Of a stretch of 64,000 nt of DNA, positions 20,336 through 31,068 are shown piece after piece. Position 1 is the stretch's first letter. Each line of letters begins with the position of its first letter. Location of the stretch: NCBI RefSeq assembly GCF_000378185.1, contig NZ_KB899379.1, positions 106,720 through 170,719 on the forward strand. The letters run 5' to 3'. Under the pieces are notes generated by a model. It ran no database searches, was not told where the DNA came from, and saw only the letters and a program-made list of their open reading frames with translations. The DNA comes from Salinimonas chungwhensis DSM 16280 (GTDB lineage: Bacteria > Pseudomonadota > Gammaproteobacteria > Enterobacterales > Alteromonadaceae). The position numbers were made by a program, and so were the translations under genes.

Positions 20336-21112
20336 ATGCATCCGATGCTTAATATTGCGGTGCGCGCTGCGCGCGTTGCTGGCTCTGTTATTGTTCGTGG
20401 TTTTGAATATCGCGACGATTTACAACTGGAATCTAAGGGCGACAATGATTATGTTACCCAAATCGACAAGGAAGCAGAAAAAGCGATCATCAATAAGATT
20501 CGTCAGTCTTATCCGGATCACGCTTTCTTAGGTGAAGAAAGCGGTGAAACAGAAGGCGCGGACCCGGATTTTCAATGGATTATTGACCCGCTGGATGGTA
20601 CCACCAATTTTATCAAAGGCATTCCCCACTTTGCGGTGTCTATTGCGTTGCTTTACAAAGGACGTTTAGACCAGGCCGTCATTTTCGATCCTATTCGCGG
20701 CGAATTATTTACCGCCAGCCGGGGTAAAGGTGCCCAGTTAAACGGTTATCGTATCCGGGCTTCCAAGCCCCGTGACCTGACCAACACCATTCTGGCCACC
20801 GGCTTACCGTTTAAAGACAAAACTAAGTATAGTGAATATGCCCTCAGTCTGAACAAAATTTTCCACGAATGTGGTGATATACGTCGGGCTGGTAGTGCAG
20901 CACTGGATTTAGCCTATGTGGCTGCCGGCCGTCACGACGGTTACTGGGAGCGCGGTATAAAGGCATGGGACATTGCGGCCGGCGAACTGATGGTTCGTGA
21001 ATCCGGCGCGCTGGCCACCGACTTTAAAGGTGAAAACGATCCGCTTTACAAGGGCGAGATTGTTGCAGGTAGCCCAAAAGTTGTGCAGGCCTTGCTAAAA
21101 CACTTAAAATAA
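20336..21112 (+). CDS. suhB: Inositol-1-monophosphatase SuhB
   Basis: Mg-dependent, Li-sensitive phosphatase fold. In E. coli it also takes part in rRNA antitermination complexes. Motifs are EESGETEG (metal), DPLDGTTNFIKG and KAWDIAAGELMV. I start it at the ATG giving MHPMLNIAVRAARVAG, the usual SuhB N-terminus (258 residues). The frame stays open 222 bases further upstream but without homology. Confidence 0.95.
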   Translation: MHPMLNIAVRAARVAGSVIVRGFEYRDDLQLESKGDNDYVTQIDKEAEKAIINKIRQSYPDHAFLGEESGETEGADPDFQWIIDPLDGTTNFIKGIPHFAVSIALLYKGRLDQAVIFDPIRGELFTASRGKGAQLNGYRIRASKPRDLTNTILATGLPFKDKTKYSEYALSLNKIFHECGDIRRAGSAALDLAYVAAGRHDGYWERGIKAWDIAAGELMVRESGALATDFKGENDPLYKGEIVAGSPKVVQALLKHLK

Positions 21113-21120
21113 TGTGCTGA

Positions 21121-21152
21121 AAAAAACGGTGCCCAGGGCACCGTTTTTGTTT
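21121..21152 (+). terminator. Terminator after suhB
   Basis: CGGTGCC-CAG-GGCACCG stem with A6 before and T5GTTTT after. It works in both directions and also serves the convergent small gene. Confidence 0.85.
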
Positions 21153-21154
21153 TG

Positions 21155-21415
21155 TTAGTGAGTCTGATGTGGCAACGGCATTTCAATACAGTCGGGCCAC
21201 AAATAAATAGAACGATTGCATTTTATCTGCTTGGTCGATAAGCAGACCAACACCTTACCACCCACTTCTACAGAAATTTCCTTGTGATGACGAACAATGT
21301 CCGGCGACACCCAGACAGACACGTGATCTTGTTGAAAGGTAGCATCAAAATGCCCCAATTCCTGATTACTGGCACGCAGTACAACAGTGTGAGTTTTAAG
21401 TGGATTGCACAGCAC
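21155..21415 (-). CDS. Small hypothetical protein
   Basis: I do not recognise a family. The 86-residue product is soluble, with a central segment (HVSVWVSPDIVRHHKEISVEVGG) that predicts as beta strands. The start is GTG with AGGAG seven bases upstream, a good initiation signal. It is convergent with suhB and shares its terminator, which supports a real gene. Confidence 0.6.
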   Translation of the reverse strand: MLCNPLKTHTVVLRASNQELGHFDATFQQDHVSVWVSPDIVRHHKEISVEVGGKVLVCLSTKQIKCNRSIYLWPDCIEMPLPHQTH

Positions 21416-21555
21416 AGTATTTCTCCTGACCGATATAGGCGCTGTTGATTACGCCATGTAGTTTTTATCGGATTGCAGGTTACGTGCAAAACACTGCGTA
21501 TTTGTGACAGATCGTCGGCCCCGTACTTTTTTATTAACGTTACTTCCCAGCGGCA

Positions 21556-22458
21556 CTAATCACTTTGCTCCAGACCAACGTGCATTTGTCCCCGTCCATA
21601 ATCCATGGTCAGAATAAAATGCTTCAATATGTCATAGCCGATAAGCCCGGCAACCCGCTTACCCTTGATTCGTGTGCCCGTTCTGGAATACTGACTTTTC
21701 AGGTTGATACTATTGCCTTCGGCATTGAACGAAATCAGTACATTTTCCAGCGTATAGGGCCCGAAGGTTACGTTGTCAACGCGGGTAGATTCTATATATG
21801 CAGAACGTGTCGCGCCCATCGCCCCAGTCACGGCATTGTTATTGGTAATCAGCGCCAGTTCTTCGGCCAGGGAACGCTCAATCAGAATACCACCGCTGTT
21901 ACCGGTATCAAGAATCAGCCAGACACTTTTACCGTTTATATTAACGTTGACCAGCGGCATACCGCTGCCCCGCTGATCGACGATATTGATGTTTTCAAAT
22001 TCGCTGAGTGTCATGGCATCCCGGGTGATGATACGAAGCCGCTTAGCAGGGTAATCAATTTGCATAATATTGCCATAAAACAGCGGCGCACCCAGCAGTA
22101 ATCCTGTGGTGTGGTGCCCCAGTGATAGCCCGATTACCTGATCGAAGGACGTTTCACTATCGAACAGTTTAATGGGGATGCCAGATAATCGGTCTGTCGT
22201 CTTTTCGCCAAACGCACCATTGATTCTGGTTTTGCCAACACGATTATAATCAAGATCATGCTTCCCCATAAACGCTGTATTAATAGCATTAAACTGAGAA
22301 CCGCTATCGAGAATCGCTGAAGTTGGTATACCGCTGACTTCGGCTGGCAGAACAATATGGCCGCCGCTTAATTTAAAATCCAGCCATTTTGTCGCCCCTG
22401 CCTGTGCCGGCAACGATACTACTAAGTAGATGAATAACGTGGCAATGATTTGTTGCAT
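21556..22458 (-). CDS. Secreted aspartyl protease-like protein (retropepsin/pepsin fold)
   Basis: An N-terminal signal peptide (about residues 1-20, ending PAQAGA) directs it to the periplasm. Two catalytic-type motifs are visible: DSG at 51-53 (AILDSGSQFNAI) and DTG at 184-186 (LILDTGNSGGIL). Each is followed by hydrophobic strands, suggesting a two-lobed aspartic protease fold. A segment LIGYDILKHF near the C-terminus is typical of bacterial pepsin-like proteins. The substrate is unknown. The two halves suggest an internal duplication. Confidence 0.75.
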   Translation of the reverse strand: MQQIIATLFIYLVVSLPAQAGATKWLDFKLSGGHIVLPAEVSGIPTSAILDSGSQFNAINTAFMGKHDLDYNRVGKTRINGAFGEKTTDRLSGIPIKLFDSETSFDQVIGLSLGHHTTGLLLGAPLFYGNIMQIDYPAKRLRIITRDAMTLSEFENINIVDQRGSGMPLVNVNINGKSVWLILDTGNSGGILIERSLAEELALITNNNAVTGAMGATRSAYIESTRVDNVTFGPYTLENVLISFNAEGNSINLKSQYSRTGTRIKGKRVAGLIGYDILKHFILTMDYGRGQMHVGLEQSD

Positions 22459-22595
22459 AACAGCTTCCTGCTTACTGATTTAATCCATTGTGCAAAACAA
22501 TAACATGTTTTCAGCAACCATAAACATGTCAGCAAGCAGGAAATTTTATAATCGTTGTTATGCAAATAGTCAGGGACCATTCAAATCACAAACAT

Positions 22596-22627
22596 AAAAA
22601 AAGGCCACCGAAAATGGTGACCTTTTT
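22596..22627 (-). terminator. Terminator after secF
   Basis: Stem AAGGCCACC/GGTGACCTT (one G-T pair) with a 6-nt loop, and a T7 run after the stem on the minus strand. It ends the yajC-secD-secF transcript. Confidence 0.8.
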
Positions 22628-22644
22628 CAAATCAAGCAATAGAT

Positions 22645-23586
22645 TTATGGCATAGGATCCATATCAGCGCCTTCTTTTTCTACTTGCGGCGGCATCAGGT
22701 CTTCTTTACTGATACCCAGCGCAAGCGCCACTGAACTTGCCACATAAATTGAAGAGTATGTACCAATAACCACACCAAATAGCAGGGCGGTAGCAAACCC
22801 GTGAATCAATGCACCACCCTTATAAAACAGTGCCAGCAACACCAGTACCGTGGTTAGTGAGGTGATGATAGTCCGGTTGAGAGTTTGGGTAAGTGAAATA
22901 TTCACAATTTCAGTGGGTGAACCTTTGCGGATTTTGCGAAAGTTTTCGCGGATCCTGTCACACACCACGATGGTGTCATTCAGTGAGTAACCGATAACAG
23001 CCAATACCGCGGCCAGTACAGTCAGATCAAATTCAATCTGCAATACTGAAAACAGACCAAGCGTTAAAATTACATCATGCATCAAAGCCGATACTGACCC
23101 TAACGCAAAGCGCCACTCAAACCGCATCGCCACATAGACCAAAATACACAGCAACGCCACCAGCATAGCCAGACCACCCTGCTCGGTCAGCTCTTCGCCC
23201 ACATTCGGGCCGACAAACTCGATTCGACGCATTTCCACCGTATCGCCGGTGGCGCGCAATGCAGCTACCACCTGGTTACCAATTTGCGCAGACTTTACGC
23301 CCTCTCTGGGTGCGATACGGATAAGCACCGCGTCGCTGGACCCAAAGTTCTGGACAATGGCATCTTCAAAAGTTGCATTGTTCAGGGTGGTTCGAATCTC
23401 TGACAGATTAGCCGGTTTATCATAACCGACCTCAATCAGAGTTCCACCCGTAAAATCCAGCCCCCAGTTCAGGCTGTTCACGGCAAGGGAAACCACAGAG
23501 CCTATCAATAACAACGCTGAGAGCACCATCGTTACGGTGCGCAGCTTCATAAAATTGATCGTCTCAGATACTTTAACTAATCGCAT
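22645..23586 (-). CDS. secF: Protein translocase subunit SecF
   Basis: RND-like partner of SecD that uses the proton motive force to assist Sec export. The first membrane helix is at about residues 16-36, the SecF motif LDFTGGTLIEVGY lies just after it, then a periplasmic domain and five more helices. GYSLNDTIVVCDRIREN is diagnostic. Length 313. It lies 12 bp after secD. Confidence 0.97.
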   Translation of the reverse strand: MRLVKVSETINFMKLRTVTMVLSALLLIGSVVSLAVNSLNWGLDFTGGTLIEVGYDKPANLSEIRTTLNNATFEDAIVQNFGSSDAVLIRIAPREGVKSAQIGNQVVAALRATGDTVEMRRIEFVGPNVGEELTEQGGLAMLVALLCILVYVAMRFEWRFALGSVSALMHDVILTLGLFSVLQIEFDLTVLAAVLAVIGYSLNDTIVVCDRIRENFRKIRKGSPTEIVNISLTQTLNRTIITSLTTVLVLLALFYKGGALIHGFATALLFGVVIGTYSSIYVASSVALALGISKEDLMPPQVEKEGADMDPMP

Positions 23587-23598
23587 AGATAACGCTCC

Positions 23599-25443
23599 TT
23601 AAATCGCCAGCTTTTTCACGCGGCGGCCACCCCAGACAGCATTAACAATAACGCGTGTCAGCAGAATAGCGGTGAACATGGATGTGGCGATACCGATCAT
23701 CAGCGTAATCGAGAACCCTTTTATAGGCCCTGTTCCCACAGCAAATAAGATCAGTGCGGCAATAAAGGTCGTCACGTTAGCATCCATAATGGTGGAAAAT
23801 GCACTGTCGTAACCCTGATGGATTGCCTGCTGAACACTTCTGCCATCACGTAATTCTTCGCGAATACGTTCAAAGATAAGAACATTGGCATCAACTGCCA
23901 TACCTACCGTAAGCACGATACCCGCCATACCAGGCAGTGTAAGTGTGGCACCAGGAATCATCGACATAATACCAACAATCATGACCAGGTTTGATGCCAG
24001 GGCTATGTTGGCAACAACACCAAACGCCTTGTAGTAAATCAGCATGAACAGCAGCACACCTACCAGACCATAGATAATCGCCTGCATGCCCAGTTCAATA
24101 TTTTCCTGTCCAAGGCTGGGACCAACTGTACGTTCTTCAACAATCTGAATCGGCGCAATCAACGCACCGGCACGCAGCAGCAGCGCCAAATCGCGGGCTT
24201 CTTTGGGCGAGTCCAGACCGGTGATTCTGAAGCTACTGCCCAACTGCGCCTGAATGGTGGCCACTGAAATCACTTCTTCGTGTTTTTCAAAAACCAGTTT
24301 TCCTTCGTCAGTTTTCTCACCTGTCGCTTTGTACTCAATGAACACCGTTGCCATGGGAGAGCCGATGTTGCCCCGTGTGCCGCGGGACATTTTGTTGCCA
24401 CCTTCCGAATCCAGCGAGATATTTACCTGTGGGATCCCGTATTCATCCACACTGTTGTTAGCATCAATAATGTGGTTACCCGTTAGCATAACCTGCTTTT
24501 CCAGTAACTGAGGGCGGCCCTCTTTATCATTGATTAACTGGGTACCAGGTGGTACCCGACCGCTAACCGCATCGCGCACATCATGGGTCTGATCCAGTAG
24601 TCTGAATTCCAGCGTTGCAGTGGCGTTAAGAATTTCCTTAGCACGGGCAGTATCCTGTACACCCGGCAGCTGGACGACGATACGATCCGCGCCCTGCTTT
24701 TGAATCAACGGCTCAGCAACCCCCAACTGGTTTACCCGGTTACGCAAGATAGTAATGTTCTGCTTCACTGCGTAGTCGCGAATTTCCTTTAGCTTATCTT
24801 CTGAGAATGATGCACGTAAAACCAGATTTTCCTGTTCGGTAAACGACAGATCGCGATTACGATTACGTAAAAAGAACTGTGCACTTTCCAGGGTTTCTTC
24901 ATCGCGGAATTTTATATCTACATGACCATCGCGCACATTCACTGAACGGTAACGGATACTTTCCTCGCGCAGTGCTGTACGAAAATCACCTTCAGCATCT
25001 TCTAAGGACTTCGCAATTGCTTCGCTCATGTCCACTTCCATCAGAAAGTGCACACCACCACGCAAATCAAGACCCAGTTTCATGGGAGAAGCTCCCAGAT
25101 CTTCGAGCCACTGAGGTGTATCAGCAGCCAGGTTCATAGCCACAACATAGTCATCGCTTAACGCACGTTCGATGTTTTCGCGCGCTTTAAGCTGTGCTTC
25201 AGAATCTCTCAGACGAACCAGGATCTGACCGTCTTCAAATTCTATGCGCTTGGCATCAATGTTATTAGCTTCCAGGGTTTCCCGAACCTGGTCCACCATC
25301 GCTTCGGTTACAGTAGCATTTCTGCCAGCAGAGATTTGAACGGCGTTGTCTTCGCCATAAAGATTAGGAAGGGCGTATAACGTACACATTGCCACCAGCA
25401 GGACTGCAACAAGTACCTTCCAGACAGAATTCTTGTTTAACAC
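23599..25443 (-). CDS. secD: Protein translocase subunit SecD
   Basis: Six-helix RND-like membrane protein with a large periplasmic P1 domain. Motifs are [15 protein letters not shown], the C-terminal [14 protein letters not shown] and an N-terminal helix ending [11 protein letters not shown] start at GTG 25443 (614 residues), because AAGGA lies eight bases upstream and the resulting LNKNSVWK start fits the family (E. coli 615). A TTG-initiated frame extends 11 residues further without support. Confidence 0.97.
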   Translation of the reverse strand: MLNKNSVWKVLVAVLLVAMCTLYALPNLYGEDNAVQISAGRNATVTEAMVDQVRETLEANNIDAKRIEFEDGQILVRLRDSEAQLKARENIERALSDDYVVAMNLAADTPQWLEDLGASPMKLGLDLRGGVHFLMEVDMSEAIAKSLEDAEGDFRTALREESIRYRSVNVRDGHVDIKFRDEETLESAQFFLRNRNRDLSFTEQENLVLRASFSEDKLKEIRDYAVKQNITILRNRVNQLGVAEPLIQKQGADRIVVQLPGVQDTARAKEILNATATLEFRLLDQTHDVRDAVSGRVPPGTQLINDKEGRPQLLEKQVMLTGNHIIDANNSVDEYGIPQVNISLDSEGGNKMSRGTRGNIGSPMATVFIEYKATGEKTDEGKLVFEKHEEVISVATIQAQLGSSFRITGLDSPKEARDLALLLRAGALIAPIQIVEERTVGPSLGQENIELGMQAIIYGLVGVLLFMLIYYKAFGVVANIALASNLVMIVGIMSMIPGATLTLPGMAGIVLTVGMAVDANVLIFERIREELRDGRSVQQAIHQGYDSAFSTIMDANVTTFIAALILFAVGTGPIKGFSITLMIGIATSMFTAILLTRVIVNAVWGGRRVKKLAI

Positions 25444-25503
25444 GGACAAATTCCTTTTAGCCGGTAGCCGGAACATGAATATCCGGCTCCGGCGTAGAAC
25501 TGT

Positions 25504-25839
25504 TTAGATTGCTTTCATTGTGCCTTTAGGCAGAACAGCTGTGACTGAAGACTTCTGCACGACGATTTCGTTGGTCTCGTTCAGTGCAATTTCAATAAAG
25601 TCTTTTTCTTCGGATACTTTGGTGATTCGTCCTACCAGTCCACCCTGAGTAAGAACCTCATCACCTTTACTCAGCGATGCAACCAGTGCTTTATGCTCTT
25701 TTACACGCTTGGCCTGCGGGCGATACAGTAAAAAATAAAAAATAAGACCAAAAACGCCTAGCATAATCAGCATTTCAAAGCCGCCTCCCTGTTGGCCGCC
25801 CGCTGCCTGTGCGTATGCGTTAGAAATGAATAAGCTCAT
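25504..25839 (-). CDS. yajC: Preprotein translocase subunit YajC
   Basis: Single-span membrane protein associated with SecDF. The helix is at about residues 20-40 (MLIMLGVFGLIFYFLLYRPQ), followed by the RPQAKRVKEHKALVASLSKGDEV cytoplasmic motif. Length 111 is normal. The order tgt-yajC-secD-secF is conserved. Confidence 0.96.
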   Translation of the reverse strand: MSLFISNAYAQAAGGQQGGGFEMLIMLGVFGLIFYFLLYRPQAKRVKEHKALVASLSKGDEVLTQGGLVGRITKVSEEKDFIEIALNETNEIVVQKSSVTAVLPKGTMKAI

Positions 25840-25863
25840 AATCTTCCTCTATCTTCGTTGTTG

Positions 25864-27003
<1,140 letters not shown>

Positions 27004-27109
27004 TCACGCGCAGGCTCTAAAATTAATTTGGCGGCGATTATACCAGTTCTGCAATTCAGATCATGCCCGAAAAAGTCAGTAACGGTAAAAATGTGCGCTC
27101 TGTCGTTTT

Positions 27110-28144
27110 TTACTGCCTCTCAATGAACATACTATCGCCGTAACTGAAGAACCGATATTGCTCTTCAATTGCCTTTTTATAGGCATTCAACACATTCTCG
27201 TGGCCGGCAAAGGCACTGATCAGCATCATGAGAGTGGACTCGGGCAAATGAAAATTAGTGAACATGGCATCCACCACTTTAAAGTCAAAACCCGGGTAGA
27301 TAAATATATCGGTATCATCAAAAAACGGGACAATCTGCTCATCCTGTGCCGCTTTTGCCGCAGACTCCAGTGAGCGCACGGAGGTGGTTCCTACGGCAAT
27401 AACCCGCTTGCCGCGCGCTTTGGTCTGACGGACCAGGTCTACCACCGTCTGGGGTACTTCTGCATATTCTGCATGCATCTTGTGTTCAAGTATGTTGTCT
27501 ACTCTGACCGGCTGAAAGGTACCTGCACCCACATGCAATGTTACGAATGCAGTGTTAACGCCTTTTTCTGCCAGTTGTGCCAATACCGCATCATCAAAAT
27601 GCAGGCCGGCGGTGGGCGCCGCTACCGCCCCTGGCTTTTCATTATAAACAGTTTGATAGCGCTCTTTATCAGTGGCTTCATCAGGCCGGTCTATGTAGGG
27701 CGGTAATGGCATATGACCGTGGGCCTCAAGTAACGACAACACCGTCTCGTCATGGTCAAAATGCAAAATAAACAGTGCGTCCTGCCGGCCGGTAACAGTC
27801 ACCTGCACAGAATCCTCAAGGATCAGCCGGGTATCAGGCTTGGGCGCCTTACTCGCTCTGACATGGGCCAGCACGTAGTTATCTTCTAAAATACGCTCTA
27901 CCAGCACTTCCACCTGCCCGCCGGTGAGCTTTTTGCCTTTCAAACGCGCCGGTATAACCCGGGTGTTATTGAAAATAAGCAAATCTCCTTCTTCCACCAA
28001 ATCGGGCATGTCAGCAAACATCCGGTGAGCCACGGCACCATTTTTCCCATCCAGATGCATCAGGCGGCTGGCACTGCGTCGCTCAGTGGGGTATTTGGCG
28101 ATAAGGGATTCAGGTAATGAAAAATTAAAGTCGCTAAGTTTCAT
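27110..28144 (-). CDS. queA: S-adenosylmethionine:tRNA ribosyltransferase-isomerase
   Basis: Converts preQ1-tRNA to epoxyqueuosine-tRNA with SAM as ribosyl donor. Characteristic stretches are [18 protein letters not shown] and [11 protein letters not shown] start at the ATG giving [18 protein letters not shown] (344 residues), since this aligns with E. coli QueA. A GTG start four codons earlier is possible; neither has a good Shine-Dalgarno. Confidence 0.97.
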   Translation of the reverse strand: MKLSDFNFSLPESLIAKYPTERRSASRLMHLDGKNGAVAHRMFADMPDLVEEGDLLIFNNTRVIPARLKGKKLTGGQVEVLVERILEDNYVLAHVRASKAPKPDTRLILEDSVQVTVTGRQDALFILHFDHDETVLSLLEAHGHMPLPPYIDRPDEATDKERYQTVYNEKPGAVAAPTAGLHFDDAVLAQLAEKGVNTAFVTLHVGAGTFQPVRVDNILEHKMHAEYAEVPQTVVDLVRQTKARGKRVIAVGTTSVRSLESAAKAAQDEQIVPFFDDTDIFIYPGFDFKVVDAMFTNFHLPESTLMMLISAFAGHENVLNAYKKAIEEQYRFFSYGDSMFIERQ

Positions 28145-28181
28145 GAGGTCAGACACTACTAAAGTTGCAAAAAATCAGTGA

Positions 28182-28340
28182 TTGGAAAAACGAGTCATCT
28201 GCGCTATACGTGGCTATTAATCTGCATACCTAATAATGCCCACGGGCTCAACTTAATCGGTTAAGCTATGCCGGATAGTGATGATGTTCTCCCATGTTAT
28301 TCTATTGATACTTTCGCCCGGCATTTGTCCGGGCTTTTTT
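28182..28340 (+). ncRNA. Candidate small RNA between queA and DUF6471 gene
   Basis: An orphan plus-strand unit in a 208-bp gap where both flanking genes lie on the minus strand. It has -35 TTGGAA (28182-28187), a 17-bp spacer, -10 TATACG (28205-28210), predicted start near 28217, and a strong terminator GCCCGG-7nt-CCGGGC followed by T6 (28316-28340). The transcript would be about 124 nt with no convincing reading frame. The hairpin has no T-run on the minus strand, so it is not serving the DUF6471 gene. Confidence 0.45.
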
Positions 28341-28352
28341 ATGCGCCACAGT

Positions 28353-28619
28353 TTACCCGTCTTTGTCCTGAAGATCAGCGAGGATCTCAGCAATATTTTC
28401 AGCCTCCATCCCCTTCCCATTTAACACCATCATGATTGCAAGCAGTAAATCTGCCCCCATAATCCCCTTGTTCACCTTATTACGCAGATTGTCTGCGCTT
28501 TGAATAACGCCAATATGGGCCAGGCGGTCACTCAGCGCCTGATATTTCACACCACGAACCGACATTTGCGACTTCACCAGACGCTGCACGACCATACGCC
28601 ACTGAGTTTGCTCATTCAA
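28353..28619 (-). CDS. DUF6471 family small protein
   Basis: An 88-residue helical protein with the pattern QRLVKSQMSVRGVKYQALSDRLAHIGV...NLRNKVNKGIMGADLLLAIM, which I recognise as the DUF6471 type. These look like compact helix-turn-helix proteins, but no function is known to me. The start is TTG with GGTGA just upstream; the overlapping ATG is out of frame. It is divergent from the yjfI-like gene. Confidence 0.7.
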   Translation of the reverse strand: MNEQTQWRMVVQRLVKSQMSVRGVKYQALSDRLAHIGVIQSADNLRNKVNKGIMGADLLLAIMMVLNGKGMEAENIAEILADLQDKDG

Positions 28620-28800
28620 AATATCACCATTTGTGAGTTATAGTTTACAAAAACACACTTTTTTACACATTTGCACGCCTTTTATTATTGACCGAGTCAG
28701 CGTGTATGTCTACACTGACTCTGCGAATGTTGGCGCAGCGCTGCTTTATGGGTAAAGTGACTGCCTATTTATTCGCTTAACAGGTTAAAGGAGAAACACT

Positions 28801-29190
28801 ATGACATGGGATCTTGCGCAACTGGAATCCCTTTTATCGCAGTACGAGGACTTTGTGGTTACCCACGAGGAAGATTGTCTGCTTATCGCCAACGCTGAAG
28901 GTATTGATGCCTGGCTGGCCATAAGTGGTGAGCAGATTCTGGTAGAAAGCTTGTTATTTTCTGCCGATCAGGTGAAAGACAAAGCCGCGCTGGATCATGA
29001 GATATTGTCATCACATATGGTGTTTCCGCTGACCACAGTGGGCATCTCTACCATCAACGGTCAGGAATACTATACCGCATTTGGTGCGCTCAGCGCGCAA
29101 TCAAAAGCACAGAGTATTGTCATTGAAGTGGAAACCCTGTTTCAAAATGTCGCATCGTTCTTAGATGCTTACGAAACCCATCTTCAATAA
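28801..29190 (+). CDS. yjfI: DUF2170 family protein (YjfI-like)
   Basis: First gene of an envelope module matching E. coli yjfIJKLMC. The 129-residue acidic, soluble protein has the DUF2170 pattern (YEDFVVTHEEDCLLIANAEGIDAWLAISGEQILVE in outline). Its function is unknown. It has a good AAAGGAG ribosome site and sits 22 bp before the PspA-like gene, always its neighbour in this family. Confidence 0.85.
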   Translation: MTWDLAQLESLLSQYEDFVVTHEEDCLLIANAEGIDAWLAISGEQILVESLLFSADQVKDKAALDHEILSSHMVFPLTTVGISTINGQEYYTAFGALSAQSKAQSIVIEVETLFQNVASFLDAYETHLQ

Positions 29191-29212
29191 TCGGTAATTA
29201 CAGGAGAAGCGA

Positions 29213-29893
29213 ATGTCTGTTTGGAAAAAGTTAATTACAGCGGTTAAAGGTGGCGCTACCGAGGCAGCGCAGGCAGCTGCCGATAGCCAGGCGATCCGAA
29301 TTCTGGAGCAGGAAATCCGCGAAGCCAAAGAAGAGTTGCGAAAGTCAGACCATGCCCGTACGCAGATTCTGGCCAAAAGTAAACTGTCGCAACAGAAGAT
29401 TGACAGTTACGATGCATCCATCAGCGAATATGAAGCCCATGCCAGAAAAGCAGTAGATACTGATCGGCAGCTGGCCCTGGATTGTGCTCAGAAGGTCTCT
29501 GATTTAAAAGAAGAGCGAGACCAGGAACAGGCTTATCTTGATCAGTTTAAAAAATCTGAGAAGCAGCTTGCTGGCAACATTCAGCAGGCCAAAGCGAATT
29601 TGCGTCGGCTTGAGCAACAGGTCGACATGGTTAAGGCTACTGAGAGCGTGCAAAAAGCGCAGGTGTCAGTCTCATCGCGTCATATGGGTGCGAACAGCAA
29701 AATGAAGACTGCTACTGAATCGCTAAGCCGTATTCAGGAAAAGCAAAAGCTGCGCAATGCCGAACTGGAAGCGGCTGAAGAGCTTGCCAGCGAAGACAGC
29801 AATTCAGATTTAGAGGCGCGGCTTTCCAAAGCCGGTATCAAGGGCGGAAAATCTTCCGCCGACGATGAGCTCAGCAGAATTATGGGCAGTTAA
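29213..29893 (+). CDS. yjfJ: PspA/IM30 family protein (YjfJ-like)
   Basis: An ESCRT-III-like membrane-remodelling family whose members coat and protect stressed inner membrane. The 226 residues are almost wholly coiled coil (VEKE-type heptads from about residue 20 to 190), beginning MSVWKKLITAVKGGATEAAQ, a probable amphipathic membrane-binding helix. Length matches PspA (222). It is followed by a terminator, so yjfI-yjfJ can be a unit of their own. Confidence 0.9.
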   Translation: MSVWKKLITAVKGGATEAAQAAADSQAIRILEQEIREAKEELRKSDHARTQILAKSKLSQQKIDSYDASISEYEAHARKAVDTDRQLALDCAQKVSDLKEERDQEQAYLDQFKKSEKQLAGNIQQAKANLRRLEQQVDMVKATESVQKAQVSVSSRHMGANSKMKTATESLSRIQEKQKLRNAELEAAEELASEDSNSDLEARLSKAGIKGGKSSADDELSRIMGS

Positions 29894-29896
29894 GCA

Positions 29897-29920
29897 AAAA
29901 GGGCCGTACGGCCCTTTTTT
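29897..29920 (+). terminator. Terminator after the PspA-like gene
   Basis: Palindrome GGGCCGTACGGCCC (29901-29914) with A5 before and T6 after. It separates yjfI-yjfJ from the channel gene. Confidence 0.85.
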
Positions 29921-30014
29921 GATCGTAACAGATAGTTCGCACAGCTTGCCCGGCACCGCCGTGAAAGGCATACTGATGCTATAACGATAATAGAAACAGG
30001 ATGTTAATCGGCTC

Positions 30015-31067
30015 ATGGCCTCCTGGATACAGATTCGAAGACTCATGCTTCGCTACTTCAGCGAATCTCGATGGTACACAATTGTACTGGTTACTCTGCT
30101 TTACTCGCTGATGAGCTGGTCATTGCTAAGTGCTGCCGGCGAGCAGGCACTTATCAATCAGGTCGACTTTATTTACTGGCTGGCTGTGACAGCATCAACG
30201 GTAGGTTATGGCGATTTATCACCACAAACCTCCGCCGGCAAAATGATTGTTGCGCTGTTCGTTATTCCGGCCGGGCTAAGCATTTTTGCCATGGTCATTG
30301 GGCGTATCGCCGGGTGGGTAAACAATCAGTGGAAGAAAGGATTAACAGGTATGAAAACGCTGCATGTATCAAATCACATTCTGGTCATTGGATGGAATGA
30401 ACAGAAAACCTTATTACTGCTGGAGTTATTGCTAAAAGAACGTGAAGATCTTGCCAGCAAACCTGATATTGTTCTTTGTGTCAAAGCTGACATTACCAAC
30501 CCCCTGCCCGGCCAGATAGAATTTGTGCACGTTGAGTCTTTTAACAAGGATACCGATATGGATCGGGCCTGTATCAGCGAAGCCAGTGTTATTTTGATTG
30601 ATAATCCGTCCGATGACCTGACGCTGACCACAGCCCTGTACTGCACAAAACGCAACCCAGAGGCACACCAGGTCGCCTATTTTACCGATGATAATCTGGT
30701 CACCTTACTGCAAACTCATTGTCCCAACGTAGAATGTACGCCCAGCGTGGCTGTGGAAATGCTGGCAAAATCAGTTTTTGACCCGGGCTCCAGCATGCTG
30801 CATCACGATTTGTTGAGTGTGGATGAGGGACAGGCCCAGTTCTCTGTGGCCCTGCCAAAAGATTGCGGACAACTGACCGTGGGCCAGTTGTTTATCAATA
30901 TGAAAAAGCATTACGACGCCATTTTTATAGGCTTTGCTCCCGGTGGTGTGTATAAAAACATGGTGGTTAATCCTGATTTTGATGTCACACTGTCGCCTGA
31001 CGATAAAGTTTATTACATTGCCAGTGCCCGGGTAAAAAATATCGACTGGCAAAAACTGGGGAGCTGA
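30015..31067 (+). CDS. Potassium channel protein with RCK-like regulatory domain
   Basis: Two-helix ion channel. TM1 is at about residues 21-40, the selectivity filter TVGYGD is at 62-67 and TM2 at about 77-97. Then a cytoplasmic Rossmann-like RCK/TrkA-N domain starts near 120 (HILVIGWNEQKTLLLLELLL) with a second part to 350. Such channels respond to nucleotides or ions. It sits between the PspA-like and DUF2491 genes, one base before the latter, so it is part of the membrane-stress module. The Shine-Dalgarno is weak; the ATG at codon 11 is an alternative start. Confidence 0.88.
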   Translation: MASWIQIRRLMLRYFSESRWYTIVLVTLLYSLMSWSLLSAAGEQALINQVDFIYWLAVTASTVGYGDLSPQTSAGKMIVALFVIPAGLSIFAMVIGRIAGWVNNQWKKGLTGMKTLHVSNHILVIGWNEQKTLLLLELLLKEREDLASKPDIVLCVKADITNPLPGQIEFVHVESFNKDTDMDRACISEASVILIDNPSDDLTLTTALYCTKRNPEAHQVAYFTDDNLVTLLQTHCPNVECTPSVAVEMLAKSVFDPGSSMLHHDLLSVDEGQAQFSVALPKDCGQLTVGQLFINMKKHYDAIFIGFAPGGVYKNMVVNPDFDVTLSPDDKVYYIASARVKNIDWQKLGS

Positions 31068-31068
31068 T

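Noticed and set aside
28733-28748. Possible sigma-54 promoter before the yjfI-like gene
   Set aside because: TTGGCGCAGCGCTGCTTT has only nine bases between GG and GC. RpoN is strict about ten, so it is not called.
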